A stretch of 64,000 nt of DNA from Helicobacteraceae bacterium (GCA_947498025.1 CANMJR010000009.1:22539-86538), one strand, 5' to 3'; shown: positions 1 to 9,264, numbered from the stretch's first letter. Numbers and translations are program-made. Notes: a model not told the origin generated them from the sequence alone.

Positions 1-198
1 TTTTTCATTGAGATGGGTTTTAAGTTCATCTATTATTGTTTGAACGCTTACGACATTTGTCTGTTTATCTACTGTTGCCATGGGTGCAAGTTCGCAGTAG
101 AGACAATCAAAGTTACACTGTTTTAGAGCAGGGGAGAGGTCGATGCCAAGCGATGTGCCAAAGCGGCGTGAGTTAATTGGTCCGAAAATTGTATTCAT
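1..198 (-). CDS. radical SAM protein, N-terminal part (runs off the window)
   Basis: The first 66 codons of a minus-strand gene are visible, starting at the ATG complementary to 196-198. The peptide begins [18 protein letters not shown] and then contains CNFDCLYC, the CxxxCxxC cluster that binds the radical SAM [4Fe-4S] centre. Such a radical SAM gene lies beside hemE in Campylobacter (Cj1244 next to hemE), which agrees with the neighbour here. The substrate cannot be told from this fragment. The C-terminal part lies outside the window. Confidence 0.8.
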   Translation of the reverse strand, partial: MNTIFGPINSRRFGTSLGIDLSPALKQCNFDCLYCELAPMATVDKQTNVVSVQTIIDELKTHLNEK

Positions 199-221
199 AT
201 TTATTTCCACTTGGCAAGAGT

Positions 222-248
222 ACTTGTTCGTTTTGGTGCGTAACATCA
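222..248 (+). repeat. terminal fragment of the dispersed intergenic repeat
   Basis: These 27 bases match the end of the three fuller repeat copies (ACTTGTTCGTTTTGG, then the shared terminus GTAACATCA). They lie just upstream of the full copy at 254-449 in the same orientation, so this looks like the remnant of a tandem second copy. Confidence 0.6.
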
Positions 249-253
249 AAGTT

Positions 254-449
254 TGTAAAACACTTTGGAATTCTCGAAAAACAAAGTTTTACTAAAGAAA
301 CATTTTCGCTTTGCGAAAAGCGCTTCACTTGTTTTCGTAGCTTTAGGGGGTTATAGGAACAGATGTCCCTGCCACCAAAACGGACTTCTAAAGAAACATC
401 GCTTTCGCGAGCGATTCTCTTGTTTTGTCCGTTTTGGTGTGTAACATCA
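254..449 (+). repeat. dispersed modular hairpin repeat, copy A (two inner modules)
   Basis: This 196-base element fills the space between the radical SAM gene and hemE. It shares long identical blocks with copies at 11778-11966 and 54443-54585, for example GGAATTCTCGAAAAACAAAG/GTAATTCTCGAAAAACAAAG, TTTTCGTAGCTTTAGGGGG and the terminus GTAACATCA. It contains a perfect 13-bp stem (373-385 with 427-439). A module reading CTAAAGAAACAT, hairpin, CTTGTTTT occurs twice, at about 291-335 and 387-426. The repeat ends exactly on the hemE stop codon (447-449). No protein is encoded. Confidence 0.85.
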
Positions 450-1478
450 TGTTTTACTTACTCTGTGACACTCGTTTATAAAGTGTTTTGCATTTTCAAC
501 CGGCACATCAGGAAGTATTCCATGCCCTAGGTTAAATATGTGTCTTTTTCCTTGCATAATCCCTTGCAGAGCTTCTACACATTTTGTAGTCTCCTCTTTT
601 GAATACAACCTACATGGCTCCATGTTCCCTTGAAGTACATATTTATCGCCTAATTTCTCTTTTGCAAATGCCATAGGCGTTGACCAATCCACTCCGAAGA
701 CATCAAAATTTCCATACACTTTGTCTAAGAATGCAGGAACTCCTTTTGGAAACATGATAATAGGAATATGTGGAAACTTCTCTTTTAGATACTCAGCTAT
801 CTCAACCATATATTTCCAAGAAAATTCATCATATTTTGAAGGCTCAATTGCCGCTGCCCAAGAGTCAAAAATTTGAACAACATCTATTCCGGCTTCAATC
901 TGCTTTTGCATGTAAAACTTTACAACCTCTGTCACCTTCGCTAAAATTTTATGTAAAAGTTCAGGATTTGAGTACATCATTTTTTTACAAATATTGTAAG
1001 TTTTTGTACCTTCTCCCTCTATCATGTAGGTAGCAAGAGTCCATGGTGCACCTGTAAAGCCGATGAGTGCTTTATCTTCTGCTAACTCTTTTTTTATAAG
1101 TTTGATTGTGTCGTAAACATATGTCAGTTTATTAGCAGCTTCTTCACCGCCTATGAGTCTATCAATATCTGTTTCAGTTTTAATCGGGTCATTAAACTTA
1201 GGACCTTCTCCGGCTACAAACTCTAAGTCCATTCCCATCTCATCCGGAATAACTAAAATATCACTAAAGAGTATTGCTGCATCCACACCGATTATGTTCA
1301 CGGGCTGAAGTGTTACTTCACAGGCTAGTTTAGGGTTATGGCACAGATTTAAAAAGTTGCCCGCTTGAGAGCGAACTTCCATATACTCAGGAAGGTATCT
1401 TCCGGCTTGTCGCATCATCCACACAGGAGTGTATGGAGTCTCTTTACCAAAACATGCATCTACAAATATTTTACTCAT
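447..1478 (-). CDS. hemE: uroporphyrinogen decarboxylase
   Basis: HemE decarboxylates the four acetate side chains of uroporphyrinogen III to give coproporphyrinogen III in cytoplasmic haem synthesis. The 343-residue length is normal for the family. The signature MRQAGRYLP lies at residues 22-30, the substrate-binding Asp at about residue 73 ([10 protein letters not shown]), and [13 protein letters not shown] and the C-terminal [11 protein letters not shown] are present. The ATG at 1476-1478 is the only sensible start. The TGA stop is formed at the edge of the intergenic repeat, so the repeat inserted, or begins, right at the end of the gene. The gene follows UPF0114 and asd in the same direction. 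Confidence 0.97.
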   Translation of the reverse strand: MSKIFVDACFGKETPYTPVWMMRQAGRYLPEYMEVRSQAGNFLNLCHNPKLACEVTLQPVNIIGVDAAILFSDILVIPDEMGMDLEFVAGEGPKFNDPIKTETDIDRLIGGEEAANKLTYVYDTIKLIKKELAEDKALIGFTGAPWTLATYMIEGEGTKTYNICKKMMYSNPELLHKILAKVTEVVKFYMQKQIEAGIDVVQIFDSWAAAIEPSKYDEFSWKYMVEIAEYLKEKFPHIPIIMFPKGVPAFLDKVYGNFDVFGVDWSTPMAFAKEKLGDKYVLQGNMEPCRLYSKEETTKCVEALQGIMQGKRHIFNLGHGILPDVPVENAKHFINECHRVSKT

Positions 1479-1518
1479 TTTAATCCTTAAATTTTGTATA
1501 TTTTTTTACGGTTGATAC

Positions 1519-2037
1519 TTAGTGCGCTTTTCCAACTTTACTTAAAAAGTAGAGACCAACAGAAATAGCAGCTATAGAGAGTGCAAGATAAAACAAATCT
1601 AAGGCATTATCGTATGCAGTATGTCCAACTTTTTGAAAAAATCCAACAACCAAAACCATAACAATAACTTTAGAAATTTTATCTTTTAATTGGTCTAATG
1701 AATGAATAGCCAGGAGTTGATTCTCCTCTCCGTTTTCATCTCGTGCAACATCTATGTCAGAGATAAAAAGCTCATAAAGACCAAACGAGAAAATAACCAT
1801 AACAACACCGATAAGGTACAAATCAACCGCACCGATTATTCCACCGATAACCACCTCATGAAAATTTTCAGGATGGGCATGTGTTAGATAGGAGTTTAGT
1901 ACATATGTAACTGTATCGTAGATGTCAAAACTAGCAACAACAAATAAAACTACAGCACCTACAAGACCAAAAACCACGGCAAGAATTATTACAAATCTTG
2001 AACTCCATAAAGTGTTTTCAAATACTTTTTCAATCAT
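1519..2037 (-). CDS. UPF0114 (YqhA-type) inner-membrane protein
   Basis: This 172-residue protein has about four hydrophobic segments: roughly 15-40, 65-90, 120-140 and 148-168. The N-terminus ENTLWSSRF and the segment LYLIGVVMVIFSFGLYELFI are typical of UPF0114/YqhA. The biochemical role of the family is unknown. The gene starts 3 bases after asd ends, so the two are very likely cotranscribed. The charged stretch between the second and third segments (FISDIDVARDENGEE) should be a cytoplasmic or periplasmic loop. Confidence 0.85.
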   Translation of the reverse strand: MIEKVFENTLWSSRFVIILAVVFGLVGAVVLFVVASFDIYDTVTYVLNSYLTHAHPENFHEVVIGGIIGAVDLYLIGVVMVIFSFGLYELFISDIDVARDENGEENQLLAIHSLDQLKDKISKVIVMVLVVGFFQKVGHTAYDNALDLFYLALSIAAISVGLYFLSKVGKAH

Positions 2038-2040
2038 AGA

Positions 2041-3072
2041 TTATTTTTCTCCTTCCATCTCAACCCATTTTTGAGCGATACGAACAGCATTTGTCGCTGC
2101 ACCTACTCTCAGATTATCGGCAACCACAAACATGTGAATCATGTTTTTTCTAAAGGTATCATTTCTAATGCGACCAACAAAAGTTTCATTTTTATCTACA
2201 CTGCTTATTGGCATCGGATAGATTGATTCGAATGGTTTATCTAAAATTACTATGTTTGGAGCAAGGCTAAGTATCTCTCTCACTTTATCAGCTTCGACAT
2301 CACAGCCGAAAGTAAGCGTGAGTGCCTCTGCATGCCCTCTTAGAGTAGGAACACGAACGCATGTAGCACTTAGTTCTATATTTTTGTGCATAATTTTAGT
2401 TGTCTCATTTACCATTTTCATCTCTTCTTTTGTGTATCCATTATCCGTAAACAGATCTATTTGAGGAATAACATTGAGAGCTATTTGGTGTTTAAAAGAT
2501 TTATGCTCTGATTGGTCTAGCTTAAATGTAAAAAAGTCCTGCATCTGTCTTACAAGCTCTTCCATGGCAGTCTTTCCTGCTCCAGAAGTAGCCTGATAGG
2601 TGCTTACATCTACTCTTTTTAAATCATAAGCTTCATCTAGGGGCTTAAGTGCTTGAACCATCTGAATAGTCGAGCAGTTTGGATTTGCAATAATTCCTGT
2701 GTCTCTCCATTTTGCAATATCCTCAGGATTTACCTCTGGAACAACCAATGGTATATTCGCATCCATTCTATAGTGAGAAGTGTTGTCGATAACAACAGCA
2801 CCGGCTTTTACTGCATGTGGAGCAAACTCTGCACTAACACTTCCTCCGGCACTAAAGAGGGCAATCTCTACCTCTTCTTTTTCAAATACATCTGCCGTCA
2901 GTTCTATGATAGGAATTTCTCTACCGTTAAACTCCACTTTTTTGCCAAGGCTTCTTGAACTTGCAAGCGGAATTAGCTTGTTGATAGGAAAATTCACCTC
3001 TGCCAAAATCGTTAATATCTCCTCTCCAACTGCTCCATTTGCTCCAACTACCGCTACATTATATTTTTTCAT
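2041..3072 (-). CDS. asd: aspartate-semialdehyde dehydrogenase
   Basis: Asd reduces aspartyl phosphate to aspartate semialdehyde with NADPH, feeding lysine/diaminopimelate, threonine and methionine synthesis. The N-terminal nucleotide-binding loop GANGAVG lies at residues 10-16. The catalytic cysteine is C133 in NPNCSTIQMV, and the acid-base histidine lies in VRVPTLRGHAEAL. The 343 residues are full length. It starts 8 bases after flgR ends. The flgR-asd adjacency also occurs in C. jejuni (Cj1024c-Cj1023c), which supports orthology of the whole block. Confidence 0.97.
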   Translation of the reverse strand: MKKYNVAVVGANGAVGEEILTILAEVNFPINKLIPLASSRSLGKKVEFNGREIPIIELTADVFEKEEVEIALFSAGGSVSAEFAPHAVKAGAVVIDNTSHYRMDANIPLVVPEVNPEDIAKWRDTGIIANPNCSTIQMVQALKPLDEAYDLKRVDVSTYQATSGAGKTAMEELVRQMQDFFTFKLDQSEHKSFKHQIALNVIPQIDLFTDNGYTKEEMKMVNETTKIMHKNIELSATCVRVPTLRGHAEALTLTFGCDVEADKVREILSLAPNIVILDKPFESIYPMPISSVDKNETFVGRIRNDTFRKNMIHMFVVADNLRVGAATNAVRIAQKWVEMEGEK

Positions 3073-3080
3073 TTTTACTC

Positions 3081-4376
3081 CTAAAGTTCATATTGTTCAA
3101 TTTTTTTAACTAAATTTTCTCTGCTTAAACCTAAAATTTCAGACGCCTTTATAATATTGCCATTTTCTGAAAGGAGCACCTCTTTTATAAGCTCTCTCTC
3201 CATACTCTTGATATCTTTAGACTCTTTAAAGCCGCGAGACTCTAAAAACAGCTCCTCTGAAGTTATTTCATCAGTTTCACTTAAAATAACTGCTCTCTCA
3301 ACAACAGAGATAAGTTCTCTGATGTTTCCCGGCCAGTTATATGCTAAAAGCTGCTCTGTCGCCTCTCTTGAAAATGTTTTTAGAGAAAAACTGTACTTTT
3401 GACAATTTTGTTGCAGAATTTTATCCGCAATTTGCAAAATTTCATCTTTCCTCTCTTTTAAAGGCGGAATATTTAAAGGAATTGTGTTTAATCTATAGTA
3501 TAAATCTTCTCTGAATGAGCCATTTTTTATCTTTTGGGTTAAATTTGCATTTGTTGCAGATATAACTCTAATGTCTATTTTGATACCTTTTGATGAGCCA
3601 AGTCTTCTTATCTCTTTTTCTTGCAGTGCACGAAGAATTTTCGCTTGAACACTGTATGGCATCTCCCCAATCTCATCTAAAAAAAGGGTTCCGCCATTCG
3701 CAAGTTCAAACTGTCCTATTTTTGCCTCACTGGCATCTGTAAAAGCACCTTTTTCAAATCCAAATAGCTCGCTCTCTATCAAGTTCTCAGGAATAGCAGC
3801 CATATTTATCGCTATAAAAGGTTTTTTTGCTCTTGGTGAGTTGTGATGAATATAGTTTGCAAATATCTCTTTGCCGACTCCGCTCTCTCCAAGAAGTAAA
3901 ACACTTGCATCAGTCTTAGCGGCTTTTCCGGCTATATTTAAAAGAGATGTAAGCACCTGCGAAGCACCAAAAAATCCGTCTGAAGAGTTTTTTTCAACAG
4001 TTTTAAAAGAGACTCTTTTATTTGCCTTTTGAACTTCATTTTCTCTTTTGATTGCACGAACCAGAGTGTCTATATCAAAAGGTTTAAGTAAAAAATCTTT
4101 TACGCCCAAGTGGATTGATTCTATGGCTCTTTGAAGAGTTGCATTTCCAGTCATAATTATTACTTCAAAGCGACCATTCAAAGTTTTAATAAACTCTATT
4201 CCATCCATTCCAGGCATATTTATATCTGTAACTATAAGATTAAAACTATCATCAAGAGCTTTGAGAGCGTCTTTTGCGTTTTTAAAAGTTTGAATTTCAA
4301 ACTCAGGAAAATCGCTCATGGCAATCTCAAGTGATTTTCTCATATTGATATCATCTTCAACTATTGCAATTTTCAC
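3081..4376 (-). CDS. flgR: NtrC-family sigma-54 activator, FlgR-like flagellar response regulator
   Basis: The receiver domain (1-120) has the acidic pair E7/D8, phospho-acceptor D51 in TDINMPGMDG and the lysine in LLKPF. An AAA+ domain follows, with Walker A GESGVGKE (163-170) and the sigma-54 contact loop at 210-215, which reads GAFTDA instead of the usual GAFTGA. A short Fis-type helix-turn-helix ends the protein (IIKASEILGLSRENLVKKI). In Campylobacter, FlgR works with the kinase FlgS to switch on sigma-54 flagellar genes. The position between flgQ and asd matches C. jejuni exactly. No flgS is in the window. Calling it FlgR rests on sequence plus synteny. Confidence 0.88.
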   Translation of the reverse strand: MKIAIVEDDINMRKSLEIAMSDFPEFEIQTFKNAKDALKALDDSFNLIVTDINMPGMDGIEFIKTLNGRFEVIIMTGNATLQRAIESIHLGVKDFLLKPFDIDTLVRAIKRENEVQKANKRVSFKTVEKNSSDGFFGASQVLTSLLNIAGKAAKTDASVLLLGESGVGKEIFANYIHHNSPRAKKPFIAINMAAIPENLIESELFGFEKGAFTDASEAKIGQFELANGGTLFLDEIGEMPYSVQAKILRALQEKEIRRLGSSKGIKIDIRVISATNANLTQKIKNGSFREDLYYRLNTIPLNIPPLKERKDEILQIADKILQQNCQKYSFSLKTFSREATEQLLAYNWPGNIRELISVVERAVILSETDEITSEELFLESRGFKESKDIKSMERELIKEVLLSENGNIIKASEILGLSRENLVKKIEQYEL

Positions 4377-4385
4377 TAAAAACCC

Positions 4386-4796
4386 TTATTTTAATGGAGT
4401 GATTCTAGCAAAATTATCATTAAAATCGACTTTGAAGCATGTTGTTTTTAGTGTTAATATTGTTGTGGATTTGTATTGTGCATTTATTGTTACATCGCTA
4501 TGTTTTACATGCATACCAAGTTTGTGAATGTAGTCAATAAACTCATCAGAATTTTCAGTGATAATTTTTTTCAAATCGCTGCTGCTGTTGGTTTCTAATT
4601 CTATGGCTGTTTGCGGAATTCCGTCACATCTTTTCATAGCTTTTGCGACGAAAAGAGCTTCGTTGTAAAGAATAGCATCTTTGACAACATAACGATAAGA
4701 GATGAGATACTCACCTGCATTTAGTGCAAGTGAGCTAAAGAGAATTATTGAGCAAATTGAGAATGAAATACTATTATTTCCATTTCTACTTCGCAT
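4386..4796 (-). CDS. flgQ: FlgQ-like flagellar-associated exported protein
   Basis: This 136-residue protein has a basic N-terminus (MRSRNGNN) and a hydrophobic signal segment ending in ALNA, so it should be exported to the periplasm. The mature part has one cysteine pair (KRCDGIP and KTTCFKV). No catalytic motif is seen. Its place between flgP and flgR equals that of C. jejuni Cj1025c (FlgQ), which is needed for motility together with FlgP. It overlaps the end of flgP by 52 bases in another frame, so translation may be coupled. The assignment is mainly from synteny, since FlgQ proteins diverge fast. Confidence 0.7.
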   Translation of the reverse strand: MRSRNGNNSISFSICSIILFSSLALNAGEYLISYRYVVKDAILYNEALFVAKAMKRCDGIPQTAIELETNSSSDLKKIITENSDEFIDYIHKLGMHVKHSDVTINAQYKSTTILTLKTTCFKVDFNDNFARITPLK

Positions 4797-5263
4797 AAAC
4801 CATCTTTAAAAGTCGTTTCAATAACATTTGCATTTTTAATCATAGTATCTACTGTAGTACGAATAGTCGATCGCTTGACCATCATATTTTTGATTAAGTC
4901 ATCTCCCTCAACACGAACCCCTTTAACTTTCTCAGCAATTAATCTATATCCATCTGCAATTGCTGCTCTTTTTGCCATTGCATAAGCCTGTGCCGGAGAA
5001 ACTGTATTTACAGGTGCAACTCCTTGACCTAAAACGGTAATAACAATCTTGTTCTCTTTAGTTAAGAGTGGTTCATTAGAGGAATCAGTGAGCGAGGAAA
5101 TCTCATTATTGCCGGTAGCTCCATTCACTGTTGATTTATTTATTTCAACAGGAGCGGGAACACCACTCTCTTTAGAGGATGATTCTTTAGCAAACATAGA
5201 ACAACCTGTAAACATTGTAGTTATAAGTGCTACAAAGATACTAGACGATATTACTCTCTTCAT
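4745..5263 (-). CDS. flgP: FlgP flagellar basal-disk lipoprotein (LPP20 family)
   Basis: The 172-residue protein begins with a lipoprotein signal, with the lipobox cysteine at TMFTGC (residue 21). After a Ser/Lys-rich spacer comes the LPP20 fold: GQGVAP, then AQAYAMAKRAAIADGYRLIA, then a C-terminal strand with TTFKDGLCEVEMEI. C. jejuni FlgP (Cj1026c) has the same pattern and builds the large outer-membrane-associated disk around the flagellar motor. The location between gyrA and flgQ is conserved. It is the first gene after gyrA, with 42 bases between. Confidence 0.88.
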   Translation of the reverse strand: MKRVISSSIFVALITTMFTGCSMFAKESSSKESGVPAPVEINKSTVNGATGNNEISSLTDSSNEPLLTKENKIVITVLGQGVAPVNTVSPAQAYAMAKRAAIADGYRLIAEKVKGVRVEGDDLIKNMMVKRSTIRTTVDTMIKNANVIETTFKDGLCEVEMEIIVFHSQFAQ

Positions 5264-5305
5264 TTCTTTATCCTAATATGATTTATAGAAAGATTTAAGC
5301 AACTT

Positions 5306-7789
5306 CTATTCCAAGTCTAGCGTTGGATATTCACTCTCTTCAAGTTCATCCTCATCTTCCTCATTTTTAGGACAACGGGAGATGCTTGAGACATCATCAC
5401 CTTTCACGATATAAACACCACTTGTATTTCTGCTTGATTTTGAGATAGTTTGCATGTCAACTCGTATCATTTTTCCTGCATTTGTGAGTGCCATCATGTC
5501 CATTGACTCATCCACCATCAGACAGCCGACTACATGTTTTCCGGTTTTGTTGGTCATTTTCATGGCAATTACACCCGAACCGCCACGGTTAGTAAGGCGA
5601 TATTCTCCGGCATCCGTTCGTTTCCCGATACCTTTTTCACTTACTATTAGAATTTCCTGCTCATCACTTGCAATAATGTTTGCATCAACAACTTCATCGT
5701 GTTCATGTTTAAACTTAATACCTCTCACCCCGCGAGTGCTTCGACCTTGATCACGAGTTTTTTCTATGTCAAACTTAATACACTGCGCTAGTTTAGTAAC
5801 AATAAACAGATATTTAATGCTCTGGTCTGCAATTCTTGCCGTGATTAATGCATCATCATCGTCAAGAATAATAGCTCGAACACCATTACTTCTGATGTTT
5901 GAAAACTCATTTAAGTTTGTTCTTTTCACGACACCTTTTTGAGTGAAGAATACCAATGATTTTTCATCGCTAAAGTCTGTTGTCGGGATAATAGAGCGAA
6001 TTTTTTCATCTGCAACAAGGTTGAGAAGATTGACAACGGCTTTGCCCTTAGCAATTCTGCTTCCCTCTGGAATACGATACACTTTTAACCAGTGCAACTG
6101 ACCTCTATCGGTTACAAACAGAAGGGTGTCATGCGTATTACATGTAAAGAATCTTTCAATAAAATCATCTTCATAGGTAGTAACAGCAATTTTGCCTTTG
6201 CCGCCTCTTTTTTGTTTTTCATAAGCAACAAGCGGTACTCTTTTAATATATCCACGGTGCGTGATAGTTACAACCATCGGCTCATTAGGGATTAAATCTT
6301 CGATGTCAATGTCATCATAGTCATCTTCTATCTCTGTTCTTCTCTCGTCTGTATAAGTTGCAAGTATCTCATCAAACTCTTCGCTGATAATGCCATGTAA
6401 AATCTCTTCACTTCTAAGAATTGATTCTAAATACTCTATAAGAGTAAGAAGTTCACGAAGTTCATTCTCAATTTTTTCTCTCTCAAGTCCTGTGAGGCGT
6501 CCTAAACGCATATCCACAATGCTTTGTGCTTGGATAGGGGTAAAATCAAATTCGCTAACAAGATTATCTCTTGCTTCATCTATACTTTTACTTGCTTTAA
6601 TAGTTTTAATAATTTGGTCAATAATATCAAGAGCTTTTTTTAGCCCCTCTAAAATGTGAGCTCTCGCTTTTGCTTTTTCTAAATCAAAAATAGTACGACG
6701 GATAATGACCGTTTTACGGTGGTTTATAAAGTGTTTTAAGATAGTAATAATGCCAAAAATTCTAGGTTCTTGGTTTAATATAGAGAGCATGATAATACCA
6801 AAAGTGGTCTGCATGCTTGTCTGCTTAAAAAGATTATTTAGAACGATTTCGCTCATCGCATCTTTTTTAAGTTCAATAACAGCACGAATTCCGTCACGGT
6901 CAGATTCATCGCGAATTTCAGAAATACCCTCTATCATTTTATCTTTTACTAGATTTGCAATATTTTCAATAAGGCGAGCTTTGTTTACTTGGTAAGGAAG
7001 TTCATCAATAACGATAACATCTCTGTTTCCTTTTTTTTCAATATGAATTTTTGCACGAACTTTTATGCGACCGCGACCGGTCTCATAGGCATCCATAATT
7101 CCTTTTTTTCCAAATATAATTCCTCCTGTCGGAAAATCCGGTGCTTTGATATGATCCATCAACTCAATCAGAGAGATATTTGGATTTGCAAGAAGTGCTT
7201 TTAATCCGAGCATAATTTCTTTTGGATTATGGGGAGGAATATTTGTAGCCATACCGACAGCAATACCGGAAGAACCGTTGATTAAAAGGTTTGGAACACG
7301 AGTAGGCATAACATCAGGCTCTTTCGTAGTGCCGTCATAGTTTTCTATCATGTTTACAGTGTTTTTATCTAAATCTTTTAAAAGTTCACCTGCATATTTT
7401 GTCATACGCGCTTCGGTATATCTCATCGCCGCCGCACTGTCGCCATCCACCGAACCGAAGTTTCCTTGACCGTCAACAAGCTGCATACGCATGGAAAAGT
7501 GTTGTGCCATACGAACGAGTGCGTCATAAACCGCAGTATCTCCATGTGGGTGGTACTGACCGATAACATCCCCGACTATACGGGCTGATTTTTTATATTT
7601 TGCACCGTAAGAAAGATTGAGTTTATCCATCGCATAGAGTATTCTTCTGTGAACGGGTTTTAAACCATCTCTAACATCCGGTAGAGCACGACCTACAATT
7701 ACACTCATAGAATAATCTAGGTAGCTATTTTGAAGAGTCTCTTCAATGTTTATAGTTTGTATCTCGTTATTGTCTAGCAAATTGCTCAT
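5306..7789 (-). CDS. gyrA: DNA gyrase subunit A
   Basis: GyrA cleaves and rejoins DNA in the A2B2 gyrase that introduces negative supercoils. The N-terminal [20 protein letters not shown] and the quinolone-resistance region [17 protein letters not shown] are clear. Thr and Asp stand at the two positions where resistance mutations usually arise, so the site looks wild type. The active tyrosine is in [10 protein letters not shown], and the GyrA box (QKRGGKGK) and C-terminal beta-pinwheel repeats follow. The tail is acidic ([13 protein letters not shown]). The ATG at 7789 has AGGTG at good spacing, whereas a GTG at 7798 lies inside that ribosome site. The product is 827 residues. Confidence 0.97.
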   Translation of the reverse strand: MSNLLDNNEIQTINIEETLQNSYLDYSMSVIVGRALPDVRDGLKPVHRRILYAMDKLNLSYGAKYKKSARIVGDVIGQYHPHGDTAVYDALVRMAQHFSMRMQLVDGQGNFGSVDGDSAAAMRYTEARMTKYAGELLKDLDKNTVNMIENYDGTTKEPDVMPTRVPNLLINGSSGIAVGMATNIPPHNPKEIMLGLKALLANPNISLIELMDHIKAPDFPTGGIIFGKKGIMDAYETGRGRIKVRAKIHIEKKGNRDVIVIDELPYQVNKARLIENIANLVKDKMIEGISEIRDESDRDGIRAVIELKKDAMSEIVLNNLFKQTSMQTTFGIIMLSILNQEPRIFGIITILKHFINHRKTVIIRRTIFDLEKAKARAHILEGLKKALDIIDQIIKTIKASKSIDEARDNLVSEFDFTPIQAQSIVDMRLGRLTGLEREKIENELRELLTLIEYLESILRSEEILHGIISEEFDEILATYTDERRTEIEDDYDDIDIEDLIPNEPMVVTITHRGYIKRVPLVAYEKQKRGGKGKIAVTTYEDDFIERFFTCNTHDTLLFVTDRGQLHWLKVYRIPEGSRIAKGKAVVNLLNLVADEKIRSIIPTTDFSDEKSLVFFTQKGVVKRTNLNEFSNIRSNGVRAIILDDDDALITARIADQSIKYLFIVTKLAQCIKFDIEKTRDQGRSTRGVRGIKFKHEHDEVVDANIIASDEQEILIVSEKGIGKRTDAGEYRLTNRGGSGVIAMKMTNKTGKHVVGCLMVDESMDMMALTNAGKMIRVDMQTISKSSRNTSGVYIVKGDDVSSISRCPKNEEDEDELEESEYPTLDLE

Positions 7790-7967
7790 GTAAAACACCT
7801 GATTTATTGAAATAAAAATTGTTTTTATGGTATCTTAATATCCCTTAAGGTTCTTATAAATATTACTAAATGTATAATAACTCTATTGAGATGAGAAAAA
7901 GAGGAAGAATTTCATGGTTGATTAAAAATTAATCAGTTATTTGTATTAATACACCTCATTATGTTTG

Positions 7968-7973
7968 TATAAT
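7968..7973 (+). promoter_or_regulatory. candidate -10 element for the first ammonium transporter
   Basis: TATAAT preceded by TG (TGTATAAT) lies about 30 bases before the amt start, in very AT-rich DNA. Campylobacterota promoters usually have a strong -10 and no clear -35, as here. A small inverted repeat, GATTAA with TTAATC at 7920-7934, lies about 40 bases further upstream and could be an operator. That role is inference. Confidence 0.5.
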
Positions 7974-7998
7974 TTTGACACTTTAAAATAAAGGATAG

Positions 7999-9264
7999 AT
8001 GATGAAAAAATACTTTCTTGCTTTATTAGCACTGCCGTCACTGGTATTTGCTGATGATGTAGTAAGCGTAATAAATGGTGGAAACACTGCATGGATACTG
8101 GTTGCTACGGCTTTGGTAATGTTGATGACTCCCGCGGGTCTTGCACTTTTTTATGGCGGGCTTACACGTTCTAAAAATGTTATTAATACAATAAGCATGA
8201 GTTTAGGTGCTTTTGCTGTCGGTAGTTTGGTATGGGTTTTGGTTGGTTACTCTATTGCTTTTGGTGATGGTGATTTAATTGGTACCGGTAAAGTACTTCT
8301 CTCCGGAATAGGTTCAGAAACTATAAAAGGCACTATTCCTGAGTTGCTGTTTGTGGCGTTTCAAGGAACATTCGCAGCAATCGCCGTGGCAATTGCAAGT
8401 GGCTCAATGATAGAGAGAGTGAAGTTCTCTACATTTATTATTTTCGTTGCTTTATGGGTAGTTGCTGTTTACGCACCTGTAGCACACTGGGCATGGGGCG
8501 GTGGTACAACACTAAACTTCGGTGAGATGGATTTTGCAGGCGGTACGGTTGTTCACGTCAATGCGGGTGTTGCGGGTTTTGTAGTTGCGATGATTTTAGG
8601 CAGAAGAAAAGATTATGGACGCGTTGCGATTAAGCCTTTTTCACCTGTTTTAGTGGCCTTAGGTGCTGCACTTTTATGGTTTGGATGGTTTGGTTTTAAT
8701 GCTGGTAGTGAGCTAGCTGCTGACGGCATTGCTGCATCTGCATTCTTAGTTACTAATGTTGCCGCTGCTGTTGGTGTTATCGGCTGGATAGCTGTTGAGT
8801 GGTTAGTGTATAAAAAAGCTACTTTGGTTGGCGGAGCTTCCGGTGCTGTTGCCGGTCTAGTAGCAATTACTCCTGCTGCAGGTTTTGCCGGTGTTGAAGG
8901 TGCGATTATACTTGGTCTTGTAGGTGGCATGTTAGGTTTTATCGGTGTTGCAAAACTTAAGCAGATGTTTAAAGTTGATGATTCACTTGATGCATTTTGG
9001 GTTCATGGTTTAGTGGGTATTTGGGGTTCGATAGCAACTGCAATCTTTGTAGCCGGATATGCTACACCTAAAGATTACGATATGATTGCTCAGTTAGTAA
9101 AACAGATTCAGGCAGTTGGTTTAACTGTAGTTTACAGTGCTATTGCAACGGCAGTAGTTTTTTACATAGCGTCTGCACTTACAGGCGGTGGAAGAGTGGA
9201 TGATGAGACTGAATCAAAAGGTCTTGATGAAACTGTTCACGGTGAGAAAGCACTAAATCTATAA
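7999..9264 (+). CDS. amtB: ammonium transporter, AmtB type, with signal peptide
   Basis: The protein is a trimeric inner-membrane ammonium channel. It has a cleavable leader (LALLALPSLVFADD) and about eleven membrane segments. The twin pore histidines lie in VVHVNAGVAG and FWVHGLVGIWG, and the family stretch GWFGFNAGSELAADG is present. The AAGGA ribosome site at 7991-7995 favours the ATG at 8002 slightly over the one at 7999. A PII gene follows 63 bases downstream. Amt activity is normally blocked by the PII protein when nitrogen is plentiful, so the pair should act together. Confidence 0.95.
   Translation: MMKKYFLALLALPSLVFADDVVSVINGGNTAWILVATALVMLMTPAGLALFYGGLTRSKNVINTISMSLGAFAVGSLVWVLVGYSIAFGDGDLIGTGKVLLSGIGSETIKGTIPELLFVAFQGTFAAIAVAIASGSMIERVKFSTFIIFVALWVVAVYAPVAHWAWGGGTTLNFGEMDFAGGTVVHVNAGVAGFVVAMILGRRKDYGRVAIKPFSPVLVALGAALLWFGWFGFNAGSELAADGIAASAFLVTNVAAAVGVIGWIAVEWLVYKKATLVGGASGAVAGLVAITPAAGFAGVEGAIILGLVGGMLGFIGVAKLKQMFKVDDSLDAFWVHGLVGIWGSIATAIFVAGYATPKDYDMIAQLVKQIQAVGLTVVYSAIATAVVFYIASALTGGGRVDDETESKGLDETVHGEKALNL

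Noticed and set aside
254..449. Insertion sequence
   Set aside because: The repeat encodes no transposase, and no clear terminal inverted repeats or target duplications could be seen.
770..1033. Open frame on the plus strand inside hemE
   Set aside because: It is antisense to a clear hemE gene, has no ribosome site and no recognisable protein features.
2780..3109. Plus-strand open frame of 109 codons across the asd start
   Set aside because: It lies opposite conserved asd sequence; the composition is that of a complementary-strand shadow.
8613..8930. Minus-strand frame inside amtB
   Set aside because: It is a shadow of the Gly/Ala-rich membrane protein on the other strand.
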